Below are positions 1 to 5,281 of a stretch of 13,492 nt of DNA, piece by piece. The DNA comes from Methanosarcinales archaeon (GTDB lineage Archaea > Halobacteriota > Methanosarcinia > Methanosarcinales > Methanogasteraceae): the NCBI GenBank assembly GCA_030606635.1, contig JAUWGA010000024.1, forward strand, positions 1 through 13,492. The letters run 5' to 3'. The translations under genes were made by a program, and so were the position numbers. Position 1 is the stretch's first letter. Each line of letters begins with the position of its first letter. The notes under the pieces were generated by a model, which saw only the letters and a list, made by a program, of their open reading frames with translations, was not told where the DNA came from and made no database searches.

Positions 1-183
1 GAGCACGGATTCGGGGTCACGGACCAGCTTATCGATCTCCTCTGCTCCTTTCACTCCCCGTTTCAACAAAATCCTCGCTTTTATCTTACCTATTCCGATC
101 AGGGCGGTTTCAGAGGCGGAGAAGAGCCCGGACAGGAGTAACAGCACAGATAGAAGCAAAAGTTTTTCGATGAGAAACGCCAT
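1..183 (-). CDS. CNNM (DUF21) domain membrane protein, N-terminal part only
   Basis: The minus strand opens with ATG at 183 and stays open for 61 codons to the window edge, so the C-terminal part lies outside. The visible protein starts with a short charged stretch, then a hydrophobic segment (residues about 7-20) running into the motif GLFSASETALIGI, the signature of the first membrane helix of CNNM/DUF21 transporters (HlyC/CorC family), followed by a Lys/Arg-rich cytoplasmic stretch. Members normally continue with more membrane helices, a CBS-domain pair and often a CorC/HlyC C-terminal domain; several act in Mg2+ or Co2+ transport. A GAGG stretch about 9 nt upstream of the ATG serves as ribosome binding site. 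The substrate cannot be judged from this fragment. The family call rests on the SETA motif and its context. Confidence 0.82.
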   Translation of the reverse strand, partial: MAFLIEKLLLLSVLLLLSGLFSASETALIGIGKIKARILLKRGVKGAEEIDKLVRDPESVL

Positions 184-222
184 CTTTTTTTCCTCTTTTG
201 ACTAATAGTTTATGTAAATCCC

Positions 223-549
223 CTATAAACTGTTGCCAGAAGAGCCAGATTCAGCATCTCTGACCTCCCGCTTCCTGAGTTCATCGGCAAACCAGACGAC
301 ACGCTGCGGAAACGCGATCTCGATTCCGTTCTCCTCGAGAGTCTTCTTTATCCTATAGGGCATTTCCATCCCGAGAGCATACCACCCGGTGAGGAAGTGT
401 GGAGTCAGTTCTTTTGGCTTATTCACAGGTTCAACAGGGTTGGGGTTGATAAGGAGACCTCCCGCCATCCTCTCAACCGAGAGGGAGATCCTCTCCCGGT
501 CAATTCTCAAAGGAACGTCATGCAAGCCGAAGATGCCAGATACCCTCAT
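223..549 (-). pseudogene. Short reading frame ending in an MscS C-terminal remnant
   Basis: This 108-codon frame has two unlike halves. From about residue 60 to 95 it reads like the end of a small-conductance mechanosensitive channel (MscS): a helix with IKKTLEENGIEIAFPQRVVW, matching the usual 'GIEIPFPQR' tail of the cytoplasmic domain. The membrane helices and beta domain that must precede this in a working channel (about 250 residues) are absent. The first 35 or so codons are instead supplied by a repeat that recurs near 1884-1960. So this is probably a decayed MscS gene whose 5' part was deleted. The frame is intact and has a TATA-like box 28 nt upstream of its ATG, so it may still be expressed as a short chimeric protein. 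It lies 39 nt upstream of the CNNM gene on the same strand. Confidence 0.55.
470..545. repeat. Degenerate hairpin repeat, copy 1
   Basis: This stretch contains a perfect inverted repeat GGGAGA-TCC-TCTCCC at 483-497, and about 20 nt further on the core GTCATGCAAGCCGAA. The same order (CT/AG-rich hairpin, then CATCATGTAAGCCGAA) recurs at 1884-1960. On the minus strand both copies read FGLHDVP followed by R-I and charged residues. Only two copies are visible here, so the boundaries are approximate. It overlaps the 5' half of the MscS-tail reading frame. Confidence 0.5.
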
Positions 550-572
550 CGCATAGAACCTTTGACGGAACG

Positions 573-581
573 GAATATAAG
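573..581 (-). promoter_or_regulatory. TATA-like box upstream of the MscS-tail frame
   Basis: Read on the minus strand the box is CTTATATTC, centred about 28 nt upstream of the ATG at 549. This is the spacing expected for a leaderless archaeal transcript starting at or next to the start codon. No Shine-Dalgarno site precedes that ATG, which fits leaderless initiation. It was judged by eye only. Confidence 0.4.
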
Positions 582-611
582 AGTACCCTCCGTATCTTTC
601 TTCTTCTCAGC

Positions 612-1004
612 TCATATCCTTAGTAAATAGTTGTATTTCGCATCCTTTGCTTCAAAGAAATCCTTGCAGAAGGTAAGAGCGTCTTCCGGACGATAATATT
701 TGCAACTGAATATGTCGATGTACCCATCAGAGGTAGCGTCCACAAAGTGCGCAGATATGAGGGATGTCTCGATCAATTGAACCGCTGAATACCCGATCAT
801 GTCTCCCTCTCCGAAACGCACCACTATGCAATCGCCGTATCGTTTCATCTTGATAAAGTCACATAATTCATAGATGAACCGCTTTATGGTAGCTTCATCC
901 TGTATCTTCTCAGGATTGCATCCGTGGATGTCGATGGCAGTGGATAGGCCCCATGCATTTTCCATGCTATATGCCTCTTTTATCAGGTCTCTTTCCGTAG
1001 ACAT
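612..1004 (-). CDS. S-adenosylmethionine decarboxylase (SpeD)-like protein
   Basis: This encodes a 130-aa protein of the class-1 (prokaryotic) AdoMet decarboxylase family, pyruvoyl enzymes that make decarboxylated AdoMet for aminopropyl transfer to polyamines. Aligned by eye to the Thermotoga enzyme, Ser81 falls on the pyruvoyl-forming serine, His86 on the proton donor and Cys101 (in IDIFSCK) on the catalytic cysteine, with the same 14-residue spacing between His and Cys. The residue before the serine is Thr80 instead of the usual Glu. Length matches the family (about 115-140 aa). The start was placed at 1004 and not at the ATG at 1031, because 1004 has AGAGGT at 1011-1016 with 6 nt spacing, and a TATA-like box at 1043-1051 would place the transcript start near 1020. 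The gene stands alone; no spermidine synthase is nearby. Some SpeD relatives have become arginine or ornithine decarboxylases, so the substrate is uncertain. Confidence 0.82.
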   Translation of the reverse strand: MSTERDLIKEAYSMENAWGLSTAIDIHGCNPEKIQDEATIKRFIYELCDFIKMKRYGDCIVVRFGEGDMIGYSAVQLIETSLISAHFVDATSDGYIDIFSCKYYRPEDALTFCKDFFEAKDAKYNYLLRI

Positions 1005-1031
1005 ACTCTTACCTCTAAATTCATACCTCAT

Positions 1032-1291
1032 TAGATTCTTAACATAAATAACTTTGCCATATCCAACCTTATGGAAGTTGGGTATAAGTCCATCATTTAA
1101 AAGTCCATTCCTCTAATAAAATCGAATTATTCCTCTATATCCACCCATATATTAAGTTTTGAGATGTAACAGACCTCCCCAAAGGGATGGGCAGATGCGT
1201 CAATCATTAAATGGTTGGGCTCATAAGTAGATATGCAAGCCGGGATGCTGTGAGAATTCGCATAAGGGTTTGCAAAGGAAGTGAGACTTTG
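1032..1291. other. Divergent intergenic region between speD-like and dolichol-kinase-like genes
   Basis: About 260 nt separate two divergent genes. Apart from the speD-side promoter (1043-1079), the sequence holds AT-rich stretches such as CATATATTAAG (near 1147) that could be TATA boxes. No convincing gene is present: the two short frames crossing it lack family resemblance and ribosome binding sites. Confidence 0.5.
1043..1079 (-). promoter_or_regulatory. speD-like promoter with adjacent inverted repeat
   Basis: On the minus strand TTATTTATG (1043-1051) is a TATA-like box about 42 nt upstream of the ATG at 1004, leaving a leader of about 17 nt that carries the ribosome binding site. Abutting it upstream is an imperfect inverted repeat: AACTTTGCCATA at 1050-1061 and TATGGAAGTT at 1070-1079, ten paired bases with a two-base bulge and an 8-nt centre. 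Its place at the BRE/TATA edge suits a repressor or activator site. Confidence 0.4.
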
Positions 1292-1879
1292 ATGAGCAGT
1301 GATCTGATCCATGAACTCAAGAGAAAGGCGGTACACCTGACCTCAATCATAATAGTGCTGGTTTATCTTGCATTCGGGCAGCAAACGATACTGTTGCTGC
1401 TAACGGTATACCTGATTGCGATACTCGAGATCGAGTACTTCAGAATCGAGTGGGGGAAGAAGCTGCCACTTGTTCACAGTCTTTTACGGGAAAAGGAGAC
1501 TGGTAGACTTGGCGGTCACGTGTTCTTTACGATAGGGTGCATCATTGCGATTTCGGTCTTCCCGGAAGAGATCGCGTCGGCTGCGATACTTATGACGACT
1601 TTTGGGGATGCGTCGGCAGCAATTTTCGGAAAAGCTTTCGGTAGAACATGGATTCCAGGATTAAAGGACAGGGCGGTCGAGGGATGTGCTGCCGAGTTCA
1701 TAGTGGACGTTGTCATTGGAGCGATCTTCCTATCCAACTGGGTTGTGGTTTTTGTCATGGCAGGTACTGCAACCGTCGTCGAGACGCTGGCTAACAAGAT
1801 GGACGATAACCTCTTAATTCCTCTATTTTCGGGATTTAATGGCAATCTCATCCTCCTGATACTGCCGTACTTCAGTTGA
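1292..1879 (+). CDS. Dolichol kinase / phytol kinase (SEC59/VTE5) family membrane protein
   Basis: This 195-aa polytopic membrane protein belongs to the SEC59/DGK1/VTE5 group, CTP-using kinases of polyprenols, phytol or diacylglycerol. Visible marks are KRKAVHL (10-16) before the first helix, REKETGRLGG (66-75), the conserved GDASAAIFGKAFG (105-117), a following LKD-x-AVEG stretch, and ETLANKMDDNLLIPLFSG (164-181), matching the family's 'E-x-L-x-x-x-x-DN-x-x-x-P' ending. About five or six hydrophobic segments are seen, the first near 17-48. The start at 1292 was preferred over an in-frame ATG at 1211: it is preceded by GTGAG with 6 nt spacing, and the extra 27 residues are Arg-rich and unlike the family. 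In archaea such a protein may phosphorylate dolichol or geranylgeraniol for glycan carriers or lipid salvage; the substrate is inferred only. CDP-archaeol synthase (CarS) is a different family. Confidence 0.8.
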   Translation: MSSDLIHELKRKAVHLTSIIIVLVYLAFGQQTILLLLTVYLIAILEIEYFRIEWGKKLPLVHSLLREKETGRLGGHVFFTIGCIIAISVFPEEIASAAILMTTFGDASAAIFGKAFGRTWIPGLKDRAVEGCAAEFIVDVVIGAIFLSNWVVVFVMAGTATVVETLANKMDDNLLIPLFSGFNGNLILLILPYFS

Positions 1880-1883
1880 AGTG

Positions 1884-1960
1884 AGGGGGAAACTTTCCAC
1901 TCTCTTCTATAAAGAGGTCCCTCCCCGACGATCCTTGGGGGGACATCATGTAAGCCGAAC
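1884..1960. repeat. Degenerate hairpin repeat, copy 2, between convergent genes
   Basis: The stretch holds an 8-bp stem, GTCCCTCC (1917-1924) with GGGGGGAC (1937-1944), one pair being a wobble, with a 12-nt loop. It is followed by CATCATGTAAGCCGAA (1944-1959), nearly the same core as at 517-532. On the minus strand the core reads FGLHDVPPRI, as in copy 1 (FGLHDVPLRI). It fills the gap between the stop of the dolichol-kinase-like gene and the stop of the convergent 386-aa gene, so it may also act as a transcription barrier. Confidence 0.5.
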
Positions 1961-1967
1961 ACAAACC

Positions 1968-3128
1968 TTATTTCAGAGAATCCAACCCAAAAACGCCTGC
2001 CAGTTCGATACCTTTCTCTCCGATCTCCGATAAACACGATTCAATCGTCGAAATCGGCATATACTTTTCAGACCTCGCACCACTATCGGATTCGATTTTT
2101 ACCACGAGTTCGTCCTTTGTCGCCCCGTGTGCGATACATTCGGATGCAATTTTACCGTATTTTGCGAACACGACCTTCAGACTATCAAAGATTATGGATT
2201 CTTCGATCACATTCACGCCATCAAACGTCATCGCCTTCAGCATCGAAACCCTGCGTTTGGGGGTATCCCTTATACAGCTGATAACCTCCTGCATGAGATA
2301 GGTGACCTCTGCGCTATCGATCACCTCCAGGATCGATTCATCCTTTGTCAGATTGATCGGCTCTGCGTCCCCGTACACTACCGAGTAATTATTGGTGGCG
2401 TGTTGCATCTCAATACGCACCGCCTTTTCACCTTTCCTGTCTTTAAATTCTGCGATTATGTGTTCGTCTGTATATTCAACACCAACCAACCGGTGGTTCG
2501 AGATGTCCAGCATCTTCAACACGTCTTCTTTGCGGAATATCCCTGACTTTCCCGGTATCGGTACGGAAAATACGCCGACCAACTGTTTAACAAGCACTGG
2601 CTCCTTAAACTCCAGTTCATAAGCAAACGATAGCCCATCCACCTCCGCTTCAAATTCGCCACGCAGTGTGCTTCCACCCTCTGATGTCAGCGAATACCTC
2701 TGTCGGGTGCCATACACACCGGATTCAAGAAACGGGGAGAGTATCTTGCGCATCTCTTCTGAGTTGTGATCGATCTTTCCGATCAGGTCATTAAACGACA
2801 CATCGAAATCCGACTCTATCTTTACCTTCTGCTGATCCGCACAGGTGGTGCACGCCTCTGAGGTTGCGTCTTTACAGATCCTCATCTCGTACGTTGCATC
2901 ATCTGCGATCATCTCGCCAAGTTGCATCCCGACACCGCTTTCGAATGCTTCGAGTCGGGCAACTTTCCGATCTTTGGCAAGGCTTTCACTCTCGATCTCT
3001 TTATTAGCCGAGATGATCCCGTTTTCAAGGGGATACACCGCCACGGTCAACTTTAGCAGATCCGTAAGATCGAGAATAAAATCACGCTCTACAGGGAGTT
3101 CTACAGAGTCTTGATATAGGTATTTCAT
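1968..3128 (-). CDS. Conserved-looking protein of unknown function (386 aa)
   Basis: I do not recognise this protein. It is a 386-aa, acidic, soluble-looking protein without signal peptide or membrane segment. The N-terminus (MKYLYQDSVELPVERDFILD) is followed by a Leu-rich helix, a charged helical stretch (about 40-75) and three cysteines, C85, C93 and C96 (C-x7-C-x2-C), too few for a standalone zinc ribbon unless other ligands join. Residues about 105-150 look helical. The middle (150-260) alternates short hydrophobic strands and charged turns. Residues about 260-386 look like an alpha/beta domain. ATG at 3128 is preceded by GAGATGTG with moderate spacing and by a TATA-rich stretch at 3174-3188. 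It lies 102 nt downstream of the PIN-like gene on the same strand and probably has its own promoter. It is convergent with the dolichol-kinase-like gene. Codon use and length argue that it is a real gene. Confidence 0.85.
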   Translation of the reverse strand: MKYLYQDSVELPVERDFILDLTDLLKLTVAVYPLENGIISANKEIESESLAKDRKVARLEAFESGVGMQLGEMIADDATYEMRICKDATSEACTTCADQQKVKIESDFDVSFNDLIGKIDHNSEEMRKILSPFLESGVYGTRQRYSLTSEGGSTLRGEFEAEVDGLSFAYELEFKEPVLVKQLVGVFSVPIPGKSGIFRKEDVLKMLDISNHRLVGVEYTDEHIIAEFKDRKGEKAVRIEMQHATNNYSVVYGDAEPINLTKDESILEVIDSAEVTYLMQEVISCIRDTPKRRVSMLKAMTFDGVNVIEESIIFDSLKVVFAKYGKIASECIAHGATKDELVVKIESDSGARSEKYMPISTIESCLSEIGEKGIELAGVFGLDSLK

Positions 3129-3173
3129 GGTAGCACATCTCTTGACAGTTCAGCGTTACTTCTCGGTCGATGT

Positions 3174-3188
3174 CATATATCATATATC
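3174..3188 (-). promoter_or_regulatory. TATA-rich promoter of the 386-aa gene
   Basis: The tandem CATATATCATATATC contains two overlapping TATA-like boxes (GATATATGATATATG on the minus strand), 46-60 nt upstream of the ATG at 3128. A start about 25 nt downstream would give a leader of 20-30 nt holding the GAGATGTG ribosome site. It separates this gene from the upstream PIN-like gene. Confidence 0.5.
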
Positions 3189-3230
3189 TTTACCCGATCG
3201 CCTAAATCTCGAATAGTTTATCCGGGCACC

Positions 3231-3698
3231 TCATAAGTCAAAAACCCATTTTTGCGCTCTGCAAAGCTGCAAAATATTGATACATGGTATGTCAATAGCC
3301 CTGCAAATATCTGGAATTTTTGGTCTCTCCGGCTGGTTGGTCGGCTTTTCTCCTGTTATCACTGTACAATCTTCGACTTTAGCCAATGCAATGACAAAAG
3401 GGTCTGCACCCGATCGATTTTTTCTGGTATCGATGAGTTTTTTATGGTCTCTGAGAATTTCAATTACTGCGAGCTGTATTTTTTCACTTGTTGGGACAAA
3501 CATATTTCTATGGATTTTAGCCCATTTATAAACGTTATCTTCTTTCTTTTCCAATTCATAGAGGACTTCTTCCGTCGCTAGCAGTTGACCGTTGTCAACC
3601 AATTCTTCAAGTTGTTTCCACAACCCGGGCATGACATCGGGAGGGTAGTAGCGAGTCCAGGCATCGAGGATAGCACTTGTATCGATGCTGTATTTCAA
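3231..3698 (-). CDS. DUF4411 family PIN-like protein, probable toxin RNase
   Basis: This 155-aa protein has the layout of a PIN-fold nuclease of the DUF4411 type: MKYSIDTSAILD with Asp6, an acidic stretch EEVLYELEKKED (43-54, likely Glu49), and SGADPFVIALAK with Asp99, then TVITGEKP (112-119) and KIPDICR (127-133). The four-acid arrangement is that of Mg2+-dependent RNases found as toxins. Its ATG overlaps the stop of the upstream XRE/ImmA gene by 4 nt (ATGA at 3698-3695), so translation is probably coupled, as expected for a toxin following its antitoxin or regulator. The coding sequence is visibly AT-richer than the PPDK gene: one 60-base line counted by eye is about 38% GC, against about 57% in PPDK. 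RNase activity and targets are inferred from the family. Confidence 0.85.
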   Translation of the reverse strand: MKYSIDTSAILDAWTRYYPPDVMPGLWKQLEELVDNGQLLATEEVLYELEKKEDNVYKWAKIHRNMFVPTSEKIQLAVIEILRDHKKLIDTRKNRSGADPFVIALAKVEDCTVITGEKPTNQPERPKIPDICRAIDIPCINILQLCRAQKWVFDL

Positions 3699-4891
3699 AA
3701 GACTCCTCCGAATCTAACTGGTTTTGATATTATTTTATCTTCGATCTTAGATAGATGCGTCAACTTTACACCAAGATAGTCCGACAGATCACTTGAAGTG
3801 ATTTTTTCCTGATAATAACTATCAAGCACAAGTTTTACAAACACACGTCCTGCACGGCTGATAGCCAGTATGTCAGGAGGCGCGAATCCCTCTCTCGGTT
3901 TTTTGCTAATTACTTCATATTTTTTGCGGAATCCATCGCGCTTAGTTTTGTAAAACGAGTTAGTAGTAAGCCCACAGATAAGAAGACGGCGAAGAACGAC
4001 TTCTTCACTAACTTTGAATTGTTTTGCAAGAGTAGATAACTCATCATCAGTCCAATCACCCCCATTGGTTTTTCTGATAATTATATCTTCATTTAAAAGC
4101 TCCTCTCTGGGTATCAACGCGGCACCAGCCACACGATTGCAGAAAATTTCGGTTCTTTGTTTTTCCGGAGGCAGATCATAATCCTCGTTCAAATCACAGA
4201 TACCACTCTCTTTCAGCATAATGTGAGCAAATTCATGCAAAAGTGTAAAAATCCTTCCATTCGGAGTGTCCCCGCTGTTTAATACAATCACAGGCAATGA
4301 AAATTCGTTTATCGAAAAACCGCGCATTTCTGTGACATCTACACCGGTTGACTGGAAAACTAACACCCCTACACTTTCGATAGCTGCTCGCCACAAGTTA
4401 AATGCACCATACTTGCCATGCGCTTTTTTCAGTTTTTCAGAATCTACTTTTAATATATCCCGAATCTTGTCACCAACCTTTTCCGGATCGTCGGTTATAC
4501 TTATTCCGTGTTCGAATCCCGGAGATTCGCCGTATAGGTCTTCTATCAGATTTAATGCCACTTGTCTCCGATAAATCGCCTGCCGAATCTCAAAATTGAG
4601 TTGAACTGGTTGCTGGAATCCAATGCTACCCGGAATTCTGCGGAAATCACGTAATGGCTGGAAATCTATCGGTTTTTCATCCAGATAAAAGACTGCTATG
4701 GGTCGTTTATACAGTTGCCCCAACTTGCGAAGCTGTTTGATAGTTGGACGACTTATACCATCTTCCCAGTCTTCCAATTTCTGGAGCTTAATTCGCAATT
4801 TATCTGCGGCACCTTCTTTCGTAAAACCAGCGCTTCCTCTCGCCCATATTAACAAATCCGGTTTGATAATTGCCTCAATTCGCTTGCTCAT
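3695..4891 (-). CDS. XRE-family HTH regulator fused to ImmA/IrrE metallopeptidase
   Basis: This 398-aa protein has three parts. Residues about 8-70 are a Cro/CI-type helix-turn-helix. The middle (about 100-265) is an ImmA/IrrE (DUF955, COG2856) zinc peptidase with TLLHEFAHIML, giving His219, Glu220 and His223, and a likely third ligand Glu248 in TEIFCNRVAGAALIP. The C-terminal 300-385 is a helical region with ISRAGRVFVKLVLD and SDYLGVKL, seen in XRE-ImmA proteins paired with DUF4411. Such proteins regulate mobile elements or act as antitoxin/regulator of a PIN-like partner. Here the partner overlaps by 4 nt. The start has a GGGGTGGT ribosome site about 6-7 nt upstream. Only 21 nt separate it from the DsrE-like gene, so no separate promoter is obvious. 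DNA is AT-richer than its upstream neighbours, which suggests acquisition. Confidence 0.9.
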   Translation of the reverse strand: MSKRIEAIIKPDLLIWARGSAGFTKEGAADKLRIKLQKLEDWEDGISRPTIKQLRKLGQLYKRPIAVFYLDEKPIDFQPLRDFRRIPGSIGFQQPVQLNFEIRQAIYRRQVALNLIEDLYGESPGFEHGISITDDPEKVGDKIRDILKVDSEKLKKAHGKYGAFNLWRAAIESVGVLVFQSTGVDVTEMRGFSINEFSLPVIVLNSGDTPNGRIFTLLHEFAHIMLKESGICDLNEDYDLPPEKQRTEIFCNRVAGAALIPREELLNEDIIIRKTNGGDWTDDELSTLAKQFKVSEEVVLRRLLICGLTTNSFYKTKRDGFRKKYEVISKKPREGFAPPDILAISRAGRVFVKLVLDSYYQEKITSSDLSDYLGVKLTHLSKIEDKIISKPVRFGGVF

Positions 4892-4912
4892 TCTATACCA
4901 CCCCTCATTTGA

Positions 4913-5281
4913 TCACAAACTAATAATCAGTTCTCCCTCGCTCTGGTACTCAAGGAACAGTTCCGCAACGACGTGCGACTCGATCATCTCGATTCTGGGT
5001 ATCAGTTCATCCCCCTCGAGCCCAATAATGTCCGCAGCGAGCTGGCAGCATTTGAAATCCACCCCGAGTTCGATACACTCCACAACCTTCGCATCGTACA
5101 TTGGTGTGCCGCGGTGCTTTCCTGCCTTTGCGAGCACAACCCCCATCGGTCCCCAGAGGATCACCATGACGCTAAGCCCTTTCTTCCGGTAGTATTTTGC
5201 AAAACGTAAGGTCTCAAGCGGGCTTGTACTCTCATAGACCATGTTCTTTAAGAGCAGCAGGACCTTCTTGACTTCAGGCAT
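4913..5281 (-). CDS. DsrE/DsrF-family (TusD-like) protein
   Basis: This 122-aa cytoplasmic protein has the DsrE fold: a first strand KKVLLLLKN (5-13), a helix LETLRFAKYYRKKG, a second strand LSVMVILWGPMGVVLA (36-51), and IELGVDFKCCQLAADIIGL (70-88) with Cys78 and Cys79 at the place where DsrE/TusD proteins carry their persulfide cysteine. Another cysteine is Cys69. Proteins of this family pass sulfane sulfur between partners or have lost that role. No DsrF/DsrH partners or tRNA-thiolation genes are near, so the sulfur acceptor is unknown. The gene starts within the end of PPDK (8-nt overlap) and uses AGGAGAG inside the PPDK 3' end as ribosome site, so the two are translationally linked. Confidence 0.8.
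   Translation of the reverse strand: MPEVKKVLLLLKNMVYESTSPLETLRFAKYYRKKGLSVMVILWGPMGVVLAKAGKHRGTPMYDAKVVECIELGVDFKCCQLAADIIGLEGDELIPRIEMIESHVVAELFLEYQSEGELIISL

Noticed and set aside
1231..1243. Possible third copy of the hairpin-repeat core (ATATGCAAGCCGG)
   Set aside because: Only about ten bases match and no hairpin lies in front of it, so chance is likely.
1127..1336. 69-codon minus-strand frame upstream of the speD-like gene
   Set aside because: It overlaps the ribosome site and start of the dolichol-kinase-like gene and has no recognisable domain.
1516..2037. 173-codon minus-strand open frame overlapping the dolichol-kinase-like gene and the end of the 386-aa gene
   Set aside because: It is antisense to a recognised gene for most of its length and its only repeat-like part (FGLHDVPPRI) comes from the intergenic hairpin repeat. 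Composition is not protein-like in the overlap.
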